64,000 nucleotides of DNA, taken from an uncultured Candidatus Saccharibacteria bacterium (GTDB lineage: Bacteria > Patescibacteriota > Saccharimonadia > Saccharimonadales > Saccharimonadaceae). The position numbers were made by a program, and so were the translations under genes. The stretch is from NCBI GenBank assembly GCA_938036625.1, contig CALHQH010000046.1:13877-77876 (forward strand), in the 5' to 3' direction. Numbering within the stretch: position 1 is the stretch's first letter; each line of letters opens with the position of its first letter. Below, in pieces: positions 23,842 to 32,799 of this stretch. The notes under the pieces were generated by a model. The model saw only the letters and a list, made by a program, of their open reading frames with translations, was not told the origin of the DNA and searched no databases.

Positions 23842-23870
23842 ATTATAAGGCATGGCGCAGGATTTGTAAA
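23842..23870 (-). promoter_or_regulatory. rpsT promoter
   Basis: TTTACA-17-TATAAT, close to the sigma-70 consensus, about 50 bp upstream of rpsT. Confidence 0.65.
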
Positions 23871-23920
23871 GAGCCGGCCAACCTTAGGGCTACTACCGCT
23901 CGCTCTTTTGCGACATAAAT

Positions 23921-24862
23921 CTACCGCCCCGCCACCGCAAACAAAAAACTCTCCACTGCATCCCATGGCGGCACGCTCGTCGTCTTCATATCGACATCAA
24001 GCTGGGCAGCGCGCTGGGTGAGGGTGCGAATATCAGCTGGCGAGACCTGCCGGGTGAGTGGCTTGGTTTTTTTGACGACATAGGGGTGGAGCGAGAGCTC
24101 GCGCGCAATCTCTGCCTCCCCTGCCTCGCCATAGTATGCAATCGCCGCCAGCTGAGCCCACTGCGCCCAAATAAGCGCTGCGGTTTGGTATGGGTCGTGG
24201 CTCAGGCGTAGCTCATCCAGGGCAGCTCGCAAGGCTGGACCTCGGCGCTCTACCGCGAGGGTTACGACATCAAAGACTGAGAACTCACGGGCTGGTGGCA
24301 ACACGGTGGCAATTGCATCATCGGTAACAGTGTCGAGCTGAGCCAACGCGTCGATGGCGTGCGCCAGCTGCAGTTGGTCGATCGTCCCACCATATCCCTT
24401 TTCGTCCGGCACCAGAGCGCGCTCTACCATGCTGCGCAGCTGCGCTGAGCTCAGCGACACGCCGCGTCTATTAGCTAGCTGGCGCAGCCACCGCTCGGCG
24501 GCAGGGCGCTGGCGGTCGGTCAGTGGGTCTGCAGCGATAATAGTCGCGGCTTTGTGCAGTGCTTTGTACGTTTTGGTGCGCTTATCGACCCCTGGCTCTA
24601 CCAGCACAAGCGTCGTCTCGTCAGGAATATCATGTACCCACTGACCAAGCTGCCCCCAAAGATCTGGGCGCTCAGACAGGCGTCGCAGCACAATGAGCCG
24701 CTGCGCCGCAAAGAGCGACACACCGCGCACCAACTCAGCCAAACCCGCGGCATCAAGCTGCTGAGTATCGATGTGTTCTGCTGGCACTGGCGCGTGCTGA
24801 GTGATCTTCGCCAGCTCTTGCTCTGCTACGTAGCTATTCTTCCCCACAATGAGATAAAGCAT
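23921..24862 (-). CDS. holA: DNA polymerase III subunit delta
   Basis: A 313-residue clamp-loader delta subunit, which opens the sliding clamp. The N-terminal AAA+-like domain begins MLYLIVGKNSYVAEQELAKI, with AELVRGVSLFAAQRLIVLRR and DETTLVLVEPGVDKRTKTY typical of the family. The later LRQLANRRGVSLSSAQLRSM and the C-terminal collar domain (SVFDVVTLAVERRGPALRAA) fit HolA. The family is divergent and lacks an ATP-binding P-loop, as expected for delta. GGGGGAG precedes the ATG. It begins 3 nt after the mutM stop and is probably in one unit with it and the two genes above. Confidence 0.88.
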   Translation of the reverse strand: MLYLIVGKNSYVAEQELAKITQHAPVPAEHIDTQQLDAAGLAELVRGVSLFAAQRLIVLRRLSERPDLWGQLGQWVHDIPDETTLVLVEPGVDKRTKTYKALHKAATIIAADPLTDRQRPAAERWLRQLANRRGVSLSSAQLRSMVERALVPDEKGYGGTIDQLQLAHAIDALAQLDTVTDDAIATVLPPAREFSVFDVVTLAVERRGPALRAALDELRLSHDPYQTAALIWAQWAQLAAIAYYGEAGEAEIARELSLHPYVVKKTKPLTRQVSPADIRTLTQRAAQLDVDMKTTSVPPWDAVESFLFAVAGR

Positions 24863-24865
24863 CGG

Positions 24866-25747
24866 CTACTCCCCCACTTTCACCTGGCACACTGGGCAAA
24901 TGTGCGTCCCGCGGCCTGCCACGCGAATCTTCATAATCGCTACGTCGGGGTGGCGCGGGCAGGGCTGCCCCTCACGCCGAAACACCTGCGCAAAGGCTAG
25001 GTAGCTCCCCTTCTTACCTTCAGCATCGACGTAATTGCGGTCGGTGCTGCCACCCTTATCAATACTGAGCTGCAGCACCTGCCGAATATAGGCAAAGAGC
25101 GCGGCAAGCTGCTCATCATCCACCATACGCACCCGCGTGGCGGGGTGGAGCTGCGTCATCCATAGCGATTCATCGGCATAGATATTGCCCACGCCAGCGA
25201 TGGTGGTTTGGTCGAGGATGGCCGCCTTGATGGTCGTACCATTGCGCCGACGAATGCGCGCGATGAATTGCGCCGCCGTAGTATGCGGGTTAAGCGGCTC
25301 GGGCCCGACTTTTTGCATAAAGGGCAGCTGCCCTACCTCTGGTGTGGGGTAGAGCTTCATCCAGCCAAATTTGCGCAGGTCATTAAAGTACAAATGCGCG
25401 CCATCCGCAAAGGTCAGCGCTACCCGCGTTAAGCGGTCAGGTAGTTCGTGGAGAAAGCTATCGTTTGGGTGGCCACCACCCCAGCGCTCCTCACCAACGA
25501 AGAGCAGTTGGCCCGTCATCTTGAGGTGCACCACCAGCGTGTAGTTGGTGCTCAGGCGAATCAGCAATACCTTAGCGCGGCGCTCCACCGCCGTGATCGT
25601 TGCACCATGGAGAAAGTGCGCCACTGCCGTAGGGTCGTTAGGAAAACTCTTGGGCGAGTCGTACACCGTACTTGCCACAACCTGCTTCCCCACCACCAAG
25701 CGAGCTAAGCTCGCACGAATCGTCTCAACTTCGGGGAGCTCAGGCAT
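24866..25747 (-). CDS. mutM: Formamidopyrimidine-DNA glycosylase (MutM/Fpg)
   Basis: A 293-residue DNA glycosylase/AP lyase that removes 8-oxoguanine. The catalytic N-terminus PELPEVETIRASLARLVVGK follows the Met, then VVHLKMTGQLLFVG, FNDLRKFGWMKLYP and the helix-two-turn-helix QTTIAGVGNIYADESLW. The C-terminal zinc finger is non-standard: PCPRHPDVAIMKI then RGTHICPVCQ, so the second of four Cys is His (CxxH-CxxC). His can also bind zinc, so activity is likely kept. The start overlaps the end of the membrane-protein gene by 8 bp, with TGGAG upstream. Confidence 0.95.
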   Translation of the reverse strand: MPELPEVETIRASLARLVVGKQVVASTVYDSPKSFPNDPTAVAHFLHGATITAVERRAKVLLIRLSTNYTLVVHLKMTGQLLFVGEERWGGGHPNDSFLHELPDRLTRVALTFADGAHLYFNDLRKFGWMKLYPTPEVGQLPFMQKVGPEPLNPHTTAAQFIARIRRRNGTTIKAAILDQTTIAGVGNIYADESLWMTQLHPATRVRMVDDEQLAALFAYIRQVLQLSIDKGGSTDRNYVDAEGKKGSYLAFAQVFRREGQPCPRHPDVAIMKIRVAGRGTHICPVCQVKVGE

Positions 25748-26276
25748 GAAAACACTCCATCGCCCAGACGATAGCCACAAAAAGCGAAAAATAAACCGCC
25801 TGCCCCACCAGCATAATATAGCGATGCCACGGCTTGGCAAAGAAGTAGCAGCCAAGAACAATAGCCTGGCACACCAGAGCGCCACTCGTCACCACCCGCA
25901 CCACCGGATGAGTATTACTCAGCAGGACAAGCACCTCAATGATCGTTATAACCGGTATACAGCCCCAGGCTGCAATGTTATGGACCAAGGTGCGCCGCTG
26001 GCTCACGCCAAATGGCACTAATCCCATCACACAAAAATTAAAGCTCACAATAAGAAGGAGTAACTGCACCGCTCGTGGCAATACCGACTGCACAGCCCAC
26101 AGCGCAAGGCTCAGGCCAGTCAGTGGCAAGAGGATCTTACCCGCAATCACCGTCCTCGTCCGCTGCTCAATATGCATACTGAGCGTCTTGCCAAGCTGCG
26201 GCGGCACCATCCATAGTGTGTAGACAAGCAGCACAAGCAAACAACCGGCCATTATCCCAAGCCACACGGGTGTCAT
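25740..26276 (-). CDS. Hypothetical integral membrane protein
   Basis: Function not recognised. The 178-residue product is almost wholly hydrophobic with about five or six transmembrane helices, beginning with WLGIMAGCLLVLLVYTLWMV and ending with a helix before the C-terminal MECFHA. No catalytic or transport motif is apparent. It overlaps the HAD gene by 4 bp (ATGA) upstream and mutM by 8 bp downstream, and GGAGGAG precedes the ATG, so it is translated as part of a HAD-membrane protein-mutM-holA unit. Confidence 0.75.
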   Translation of the reverse strand: MTPVWLGIMAGCLLVLLVYTLWMVPPQLGKTLSMHIEQRTRTVIAGKILLPLTGLSLALWAVQSVLPRAVQLLLLIVSFNFCVMGLVPFGVSQRRTLVHNIAAWGCIPVITIIEVLVLLSNTHPVVRVVTSGALVCQAIVLGCYFFAKPWHRYIMLVGQAVYFSLFVAIVWAMECFHA

Positions 26277-26851
26277 TGCTCCTCCAGTAGCTCCTCAAGC
26301 TCGGCCATTGTGCGGCGATTGGCTGTGTGGAGGATGGCGCGCATGCCAGCGGCTTCAGCCCCAGAGCAGTTGTCCAGCCGGTCGTCGATCATTACACACT
26401 GGCCAGGCAGCACGCCGAGCCGATCTGCCGCCAGCTCGAAGGCTTCGCGGCTTGGCTTGGCAACGTGCTCGGCATACGAGAGCACCACGGCATCAAAGAG
26501 CTCGCGCAGCTCATCAGGAGTAAACAGTCGCTCGATTGTATCGCTCCCCACATTGCTCAGCAACCCCACCTTGATGGCTGGGTAACGCTGGCGCAGCGCG
26601 TGGATCATAGCGATCAGCTCGCTATTGCGCACATGCGCCTGCTCAAGCAACGCCGCTATCTGGGCTGGCGTCTGCTCCGAGAGCCGCGCCACCTCTGTGA
26701 TAAACTCCTGCCGCGAGATATAGCCATAGTCCGACTGCTTGTTAATATCCTCTAGCTCGGCCCGGCGATCCGGCGGGCACTGCGCCATCAGCACCTCGAT
26801 GCTCCCACCATAGAGCACCCCAAAACAATCAAAAATTACTGCACGAATCAT
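26273..26851 (-). CDS. HAD superfamily hydrolase (YihX-like)
   Basis: A 192-residue HAD phosphatase-type protein. The nucleophile motif is FDCFGVLYGG, where the usual second Asp of DxD is Phe, as in several subfamily IA members of the YihX/epoxide-hydrolase-N group. Motif II is VGLLSNVGSDT, the Lys motif lies in YAEHVAKPSREAF, and motif IV is CVMIDDRLDNCSGAEAAGMR. Without the second Asp, classic phosphatase activity may be altered. The substrate is unknown. TATAAT lies 7 nt before the ATG at 26851 without a ribosome site, so this first gene of the unit may be leaderless. Confidence 0.85.
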   Translation of the reverse strand: MIRAVIFDCFGVLYGGSIEVLMAQCPPDRRAELEDINKQSDYGYISRQEFITEVARLSEQTPAQIAALLEQAHVRNSELIAMIHALRQRYPAIKVGLLSNVGSDTIERLFTPDELRELFDAVVLSYAEHVAKPSREAFELAADRLGVLPGQCVMIDDRLDNCSGAEAAGMRAILHTANRRTMAELEELLEEQ

Positions 26852-27086
26852 ACGCTCGATTATATCATTGGCAATAGAGTGTGGCTAGCATGAGCTCTTC
26901 TTCCCTATCACTGTGCCCGATTGAGTATGAAATCAGATTGTCATAATCTCTTTTTAGCCTAGCACACAAGGCCGACATACAAGCCCGACCTGTATAGTAT
27001 TCCACTCGATGGAAATATAAAGAAGACACAGTGTAAGATTACCAAGACTCTACTCGTACCCTAGACATCAGCCACGCAGCGCCTTT

Positions 27087-27692
27087 TTATTGCGTCTTAT
27101 CAAACATCGGTGCAAAGCCAGGGATCTGGTTGGCAAAGAGTGCATGAATCTTAGGTACATCGGCCTTCATCGAGCCGGGCGAACCTTGGCAGCTCGACGT
27201 CCAGATGCGCGTCTTCGTCACGCCGCTGTCCATCGTCTCAAAGGTGTAGAGCCGCCCAGCAGTGGCACACACTCCACGCACGTCGTCATCATCCACCGTG
27301 CGCGTGTCTTGGATCTGCGCCTTGCTGAGGGCATACACGAGCTGCTCATAGGCCTGCTGGTTGTTCTCAAACTCCTTGCGGTCGAGCTGCTTGTCTAAGT
27401 AGCCCTGATACACCGTATACGTCCGCTTATTGGGCGAAATCTCGATCTGGTACGAGCGGAAGGTCTCATCTGCCACAATTGGCCCACGCACCGTCCAGCG
27501 GACACTGTTGGTCGCGTTGTGCGCCACCACTTGGTCGTAGAAGCTCTCGGTCGATTGCCGTGTATTGGTGTTGTTCGTCTCCTGGCGAGTTGCCACCATA
27601 CGGATGACCGACGCCACCGCTGCCACCACCAACGAAATCACCAAGATAGTGACAATAATCGGAAAAACTTTTGGCCGCTCGCCTTTATACAT
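27087..27692 (-). CDS. Hypothetical single-span membrane protein
   Basis: Function not recognised. The 201-residue product has a short cytoplasmic N-terminus, one helix at about residues 8-34 (FPIIVTILVISLVVAAVASV) and an extracytoplasmic beta-rich domain of about 165 residues (SYQIEISPNKRTYTVYQGYL). Two cysteines (VCATAG, SSCQGS) may form a disulfide. The start at 27692 is the Met nearest the hydrophobic segment; TACTGT lies 6 nt before it and no ribosome site is visible. It is flanked by spacers of about 180-230 bp without recognised features. Confidence 0.65.
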   Translation of the reverse strand: MYKGERPKVFPIIVTILVISLVVAAVASVIRMVATRQETNNTNTRQSTESFYDQVVAHNATNSVRWTVRGPIVADETFRSYQIEISPNKRTYTVYQGYLDKQLDRKEFENNQQAYEQLVYALSKAQIQDTRTVDDDDVRGVCATAGRLYTFETMDSGVTKTRIWTSSCQGSPGSMKADVPKIHALFANQIPGFAPMFDKTQ

Positions 27693-27890
27693 GGAAATAC
27701 AGTACCACAAACCCCAAGAAAACTCAACACTTCTGACAGTAATCTAAGCTATAAGACACTTGCCAAGCTACTCCACAGCAAAATACGACTCATTATTCAC
27801 ACCTCGGGTGCTTGGTTCGCTCAAGAGCTATACAACTAGCAATAGCCTATCTCCACGGCTTCCTCGGATACTCAGCACCGACGCTGCAAG

Positions 27891-29117
27891 CTAGGGCCAG
27901 CTAACACGCTGTTCACTACTACCAAGGAGTGTATTGGTCATCTTCGTATTCTTTTGGAATGGCGTATGTGCGGGTTTCTTGGCAAAGGAACGACGAGACG
28001 TCGTCTCAACAAATACATTTGAGTGGTTTTGCGGGGGGTTCTCAGGAGATGGCGCTGCAGCGAGCTTTTGCTCTTGCATCTGCTGCATCAACTGCATAGC
28101 AGGCTCCGACTGCTCAAGACGGCGACCCAGCTCCGCAAGGTTCTTATTCGTCTCGCTCTCAATATTGCGATCAGAGAAAAAGCTCCCATAGCCGCTGACA
28201 AAACGTGCGAGTGATGGGTCAGCTGCTGCAAGCGCATCATATGAAATATCACCATTCTTGATGCACAGCAAGAACTCCTCTGCTGCAACAGCTCGCACTG
28301 CTTCATGCGCTTTGTCGGTATTGAGAATATCGCCATGTGTCTCAGTATTCACTTGGTCTTTGCCCATCACGTACTCACCAGTGTCACCCACGCCAGCTTC
28401 CAGCACTTCTGTAGTAACGCGGGTTTTTATGCGCTGTTTGACGTCACCATCATGCATATCAAGATGCTCGTCAATGCCAAGCTTTTCAAACTGCTGCTGC
28501 ACCTTGGTCTCGGTCGTGCCTACTTGATTGTAGAATTTCCCTTTCTGGTTGACATGGATCGAGTCGCCCAGGCCATCGATCACATCAAGCGCCGCAAGCC
28601 GCGAGTCACCCTCCCCAGCCAAACGATCGGCTGTCGATGCATCAAGCTGATTATACACCTTGCGTGCACTCGTCCGGCGGCCATTTAGCAAGTGATCTCC
28701 CTCGTCCTTAGGAGTAAGTGGCTCATATTGCTCATCCGGCAAAACACTATCCTTCTCTGCCTCATCAGGTTCGTCAGTCTTACTCACATCCCCGTAGAAG
28801 CGATTTATTGCCATCTCATCAGGATTCTCTCGCTTATGGACTTGGGGAGTGCTATACAGCGCACCCACCTGCGCGGCAAGGTTATCCATCCGCGGGTCGC
28901 TATTCTTTGGCGTGATGGCGTTATCTGTTTTGTCGAAGGTAGTGCTGCTGAGCGCGCTGTTGCCGCCAAGGCCGGCGTAGAGACTATTAACGGCAGCTTC
29001 ATTTTCGGCTTGTTGCTGCATGGCTGTTTTGTCATATCCTTTGCGGCGCGGCTTCATCTCGAGCGTCGCTCGCTGATCTGGGCTCAAATCTCTACCGTTT
29101 GGTGGCATTAAGGTCAT
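27891..29117 (-). CDS. Hypothetical lineage-specific protein
   Basis: Function not recognised. The 408-residue product is polar and probably cytoplasmic. The first 170 residues are low complexity and charged, the middle (about 170-330) is helical (AHEAVRAVAAEEFLLCIKNG), and the last 70 residues are rich in Gln, Pro, Asn and Ser. No signal peptide or membrane helix is seen. GGAGATACCCC precedes the ATG and a good promoter (TTGACT-17-TATTGT, 29158-29186) lies upstream. It resembles the neighbouring gene at 29264 in style but not obviously in sequence. Confidence 0.7.
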   Translation of the reverse strand: MTLMPPNGRDLSPDQRATLEMKPRRKGYDKTAMQQQAENEAAVNSLYAGLGGNSALSSTTFDKTDNAITPKNSDPRMDNLAAQVGALYSTPQVHKRENPDEMAINRFYGDVSKTDEPDEAEKDSVLPDEQYEPLTPKDEGDHLLNGRRTSARKVYNQLDASTADRLAGEGDSRLAALDVIDGLGDSIHVNQKGKFYNQVGTTETKVQQQFEKLGIDEHLDMHDGDVKQRIKTRVTTEVLEAGVGDTGEYVMGKDQVNTETHGDILNTDKAHEAVRAVAAEEFLLCIKNGDISYDALAAADPSLARFVSGYGSFFSDRNIESETNKNLAELGRRLEQSEPAMQLMQQMQEQKLAAAPSPENPPQNHSNVFVETTSRRSFAKKPAHTPFQKNTKMTNTLLGSSEQRVSWP

Positions 29118-29157
29118 AAGGGGTATCTCCGTGAGTGTATTGTTATTCGTTTGTTAC

Positions 29158-29186
29158 ACAATAGAACCTCCCGCAAGAAAAGTCAA
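29158..29186 (-). promoter_or_regulatory. Promoter of the 27891-29117 gene
   Basis: TTGACT-17-TATTGT, about 40 bp upstream of the start codon. Confidence 0.6.
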
Positions 29187-29263
29187 GCCAGCATAGCCTA
29201 GCGCTTTTTATACCGAGCCACTGTGCGCATACAGAGCGGGAGAGTAGATGTGTAGTCCGTCCG

Positions 29264-30064
29264 CTAGGCCGCGCGGACAAGTGTGTCTTTGTCATCATGG
29301 CGAGCAGGATCATGCTGAGTTTTACTCGCACCCGCTTGGGCAGCATCTTTACTACCCCACTCATTCAAATACACTGTTGGTTCGCTGTTTGCTGCGTGAG
29401 GGCTGAGTATTTTGCCCGTTACAATTCGTGATTCATCACCGTAGCAATCGATATGATACACTGCCTCACCACCCTGCTCTGCCTCTGTAGTCACGACGAT
29501 ACGTGCATCGGCCGCTGCGGGCAAGATGCCCATTTCAGCCAGCTTCTCATGTGTCTCTGTCGTATATTGGTATGCATTGATCACTCGCACCTCATACGGC
29601 TCACCACCCACATCACAGCAGACCACTCGCCAATCGGCCAGATCCATCGAGCCAAACCGAGAGTGGTCAATTGCAACCATATCCCCCTGTGGACTATGCA
29701 AAAAGCCAAAAGTCGGCACTGTTTTTTGCTCTAGCTTTTGCAGCGCAGCGCAGGTCTCTTCCACAGACAGGTTTTGTGCATAAATCTCAGCCCGTCTTGC
29801 TTCTCGCAAGAGATGCTCAACCTTTGCCTCCTGCTGCGCGCGCCGCTCCATCTCCGCCTCAGTCAGGGGCTGCAGCTCACCACTCGCCTGGGCCGCTTCG
29901 ATGATAGCACTGCGCATAGCGTCGTAGCTAGTGGGAAGTTGCTCGGGGGTGTAGTGGTCTACGCTATCAACGTACTCCGGTAGCTCATTTGGGTTAGGCA
30001 GCTCAACGCCAGCCCGCTCTTCACCATTAGAAAATGATGGATATACTGCTTTGCCTTGTGCCAT
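29264..30064 (-). CDS. Hypothetical lineage-specific protein
   Basis: Function not recognised. The 266-residue product is soluble and has no signal peptide. A charged helical segment (EAEMERRAQQEAKVEHLLRE) precedes a beta-rich region (GFLHSPQGDMVAIDHSRFGS) that contains LADWRVVCCDVGGEPYEVRV and AVYHIDCYGDESRIVTGKIL. The C-terminus is polar. GAGG lies near the ATG at 30064, and TAGACA-17-TATAAT (30102-30130) is a good promoter. It is followed, after a spacer, by the separately transcribed 27891 gene. Confidence 0.7.
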   Translation of the reverse strand: MAQGKAVYPSFSNGEERAGVELPNPNELPEYVDSVDHYTPEQLPTSYDAMRSAIIEAAQASGELQPLTEAEMERRAQQEAKVEHLLREARRAEIYAQNLSVEETCAALQKLEQKTVPTFGFLHSPQGDMVAIDHSRFGSMDLADWRVVCCDVGGEPYEVRVINAYQYTTETHEKLAEMGILPAAADARIVVTTEAEQGGEAVYHIDCYGDESRIVTGKILSPHAANSEPTVYLNEWGSKDAAQAGASKTQHDPARHDDKDTLVRAA

Positions 30065-30101
30065 GCCCAACCTCTATTCTGCTTTGCTTGTGATGGCCCA
30101 G

Positions 30102-30130
30102 ATTATACACCACTCTCGATACTTTGTCTA
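30102..30130 (-). promoter_or_regulatory. Promoter of the 29264-30064 gene
   Basis: TAGACA-17-TATAAT with a TG extension, about 38 bp before the start codon. The motif ACCTCTGTT (30138-30146, opposite orientation) lies just upstream. Confidence 0.6.
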
Positions 30131-30158
30131 TAGTCTGACCTCTGTTCGGTCGGTGTTC

Positions 30159-32726
30159 TTAGACTGCTCCCCAATTATCACCCATCGAAACGTCGACCTT
30201 GAGCTTAACGCCAAGCTGCGGGTAGATATTTTCCATCGTCTCGCGTAGGATGTGGCTCACCTGCTCGGCATGGGCGCGCGGGCACTCGACCATAATACTA
30301 TCGTGGATCTGCACCACCTGCCAACCGATCGGCTGGCCATCGCCATCGGCCAGCTGCTCTCCAGCCAGGGCCAGCTTGTCTTCCACCGCTAGCATGGCAA
30401 GCTTCATGAGGTCGGCCTCGGTGCCTTGGATGGGCATATTGGCAGCAGCGCGCTCGGCAGCACTGCGCACCGCAAAGTTGCGCGATGCAACATCCGGCGT
30501 CCAGCGGCGGCGACCAAACAGCGTCTGGACAAAGCCCGCATCATGCGCTTGCTGGATAGTCTGCGCCATATAGGCCTTGAGCTTAGGCCGAAGGCGGTAG
30601 TATTCATCGATGAAGTGCTGCGCCTCGGCATAACTCATCTGCGCGGCAGCGGCCAGGCCATGCTGGCTCATCCCATAGAGCACCCCAAAATTCACCACCT
30701 TGGCTCGGCGGCGCTGCTCCTTCGTCACGACATCGAGTGGTACCCCATACACCTGGGCGGCCGTGTTCGCGTGGATATCGATATCGGTATTAAAATCGCG
30801 AATCATCGCCTCCTCCCCCGACAGCACCGCCGCCAGGCGCAGCTCAAACTGCGAATAGTCGGCATTGACAAATACATTACCCGGCGCTGGCACAAAGGCA
30901 TCGCGAACGTGCCGCCCCAGCTCGCTGCGAATCGGGATGTTTTGCAAATTTGGGTCGGTACTACTGAGCCGGCCCGTCGCCACCACATCTTGGTTGAAAG
31001 TAGTGTGGATATAGCCTGCGTCGTCGGTTAGCTGCGGCAGCGCTTCGACATACGTGTTTTGCAGCTTCGTCAGCTCGCGGTAGCGCTCCACTAGCCCAAT
31101 AATCGGGTGATGCGGCCGGAGCTTATCCAGCTCCTTCTGGCCAGTCGAGTAACCCGTCTTGCCCTTCTTAATGCCCGCTGTTGGCAGCTGAAGCTTGACA
31201 AAGAGTGCCTCGGCTAGCTGGGCCGGGCTGCCAATATTAAGCTCATACCCCACCATGCCATAAATCTGCTGCTGCAGCTCGGCGATCTCGCTACTCAAGG
31301 TGCGCTGCATCGCCGCAAGCGTGCGGCTATCAAGCCGGATACCGCGCCACTCCATCCGCGCCAGCACAGGGATGAGCGGAAAGTCCATCGTCCGAGCCAC
31401 CCGGGCAAGCTCGGGCAGCGCATCGAGTGCCTGAGCTTGCTCATCGTACACTGCCCACAGCGCACTAATAGCAAGGCGTGGGTCATCAAGCGACTCCAGC
31501 CCCGCAAGATGAGCCAGCGCCCGCGACGTGCGCAGGGGATTAAGCAAAAACGACCCCTGGGCAGTATCGTGCTTCACGACTGGCAGCTGCCGCACGCCAC
31601 GAGCCAGTAAGTGGCGTAATAATTCCTTAGTGCGGTGCCCAACGATCGGCACATGCGGGATAACGTCAATCGCATCACGCCAGTTCAGGCGGGCTGCCTT
31701 ACCTCGCTCGTGGCTCACCCAGACGCCGCCCTCGACTGGCCAGACCAGCAGCTCTTTGGCCATCAGGAAGAGCGCCTTAGCCTGGTGAGCAGGCAGCTCG
31801 GTGGCATGCTGCACCACTGGTACATCGGGCGGCTGGGTGCTCTCTGCCGCCTGCATCTGTGGCGGGAGTTGGCGCAGCAAACTACGAAACTCCAGCCGCT
31901 GCAACATCGCCCGCACCGCCGCTGGGTCGCAGTTATCCATTGCCATCGCTGCTCGGTCAAGCGTCACCGGTGCATCGGTATATAGCCGGGCCAGCTCGCG
32001 GCTCATATAGGCCGAATCTTTGCCCTGCTCCAGCTTGCGCCGCAGCGTATCCTTGACCTGCCAGAGGTTGTCGTAGAGGTTGTCAAGCGTGTCGAATTGC
32101 TGCAGCAGTTTAACCGCCGTCTTCTCTCCCACGCCTGGCACGCCCGGGATATTATCCGACGCATCGCCCTTGAGGCTCTTGAAGTCGAGGAACTGGCCAA
32201 TCCGAATGCCATAGCGCTGCTCGAAGGCGGGGATGTCGAATTTATCGATGTTGGTCAAGCCTTTCTTCAGGGCGTAGAGGTAGGTATTTTGGTCGAGTAT
32301 TTGCAAGGCATCAAGGTCGCTCGTGATGAGATACGTCTCAATATCCCCCTCCTGCTCAGCCTGGGCATCGAGCGTCGCCATAATATCGTCCGCCTCATAA
32401 TCATCAAACTCATACAGCGGCCAGCCAAACGCCTGCAAAAGCTCGTGGAGTAGTGGTATCTGGGCGTAAAAATCTGGCGGAGCCGGCTTGCGACCAGCCT
32501 TGTATTGGTCGTAGATGGCAAGACGCCGGCGGATGTTTGTCTTGGGTTTATCCCACGCCACGCACACGTAGTCTGGCTGGAGGCGCTTGATCAGCTCCAG
32601 GCTCAGCGCCGCAAAGCCATACACCCCACCGGTTGGTGTGCCATCAGCCGTCGAGAGGTTGGGCATGGCATAGTACCCACGGTAGAACACACTTTTGCCA
32701 TCGATAATCACTAGGCGCTTCATCAT
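30159..32726 (-). CDS. polA: DNA polymerase I
   Basis: An 855-residue family A polymerase. An N-terminal 5'-3' exonuclease (about 1-290) has KRLVIIDGKSVFYRGYYAMP, DDYEADDIMATLD and SLKGDASDNIPGVPGVGEKT. The middle region (about 300-450) is short and lacks the DEDD residues of a working 3'-5' exonuclease, so proofreading is unlikely. The polymerase (about 450-855) has TGRLSSTDPNLQNIP, motif A VNADYSQFELRLA, motif B RRRAKVVNFGVLYGMS and motif C VVQIHDSIMVECP. TATACT stands 6 nt before the first of two adjacent ATGs, again suggesting a leaderless message. No terminator is evident downstream. Confidence 0.96.
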   Translation of the reverse strand: MMKRLVIIDGKSVFYRGYYAMPNLSTADGTPTGGVYGFAALSLELIKRLQPDYVCVAWDKPKTNIRRRLAIYDQYKAGRKPAPPDFYAQIPLLHELLQAFGWPLYEFDDYEADDIMATLDAQAEQEGDIETYLITSDLDALQILDQNTYLYALKKGLTNIDKFDIPAFEQRYGIRIGQFLDFKSLKGDASDNIPGVPGVGEKTAVKLLQQFDTLDNLYDNLWQVKDTLRRKLEQGKDSAYMSRELARLYTDAPVTLDRAAMAMDNCDPAAVRAMLQRLEFRSLLRQLPPQMQAAESTQPPDVPVVQHATELPAHQAKALFLMAKELLVWPVEGGVWVSHERGKAARLNWRDAIDVIPHVPIVGHRTKELLRHLLARGVRQLPVVKHDTAQGSFLLNPLRTSRALAHLAGLESLDDPRLAISALWAVYDEQAQALDALPELARVARTMDFPLIPVLARMEWRGIRLDSRTLAAMQRTLSSEIAELQQQIYGMVGYELNIGSPAQLAEALFVKLQLPTAGIKKGKTGYSTGQKELDKLRPHHPIIGLVERYRELTKLQNTYVEALPQLTDDAGYIHTTFNQDVVATGRLSSTDPNLQNIPIRSELGRHVRDAFVPAPGNVFVNADYSQFELRLAAVLSGEEAMIRDFNTDIDIHANTAAQVYGVPLDVVTKEQRRRAKVVNFGVLYGMSQHGLAAAAQMSYAEAQHFIDEYYRLRPKLKAYMAQTIQQAHDAGFVQTLFGRRRWTPDVASRNFAVRSAAERAAANMPIQGTEADLMKLAMLAVEDKLALAGEQLADGDGQPIGWQVVQIHDSIMVECPRAHAEQVSHILRETMENIYPQLGVKLKVDVSMGDNWGAV

Positions 32727-32799
32727 AGTTCTAGTATAGCATTGGTGCGGTGCGGAAACATCCTCGCGCGGCACCTCTACCCTGCTCCCTGCCCTCCAG

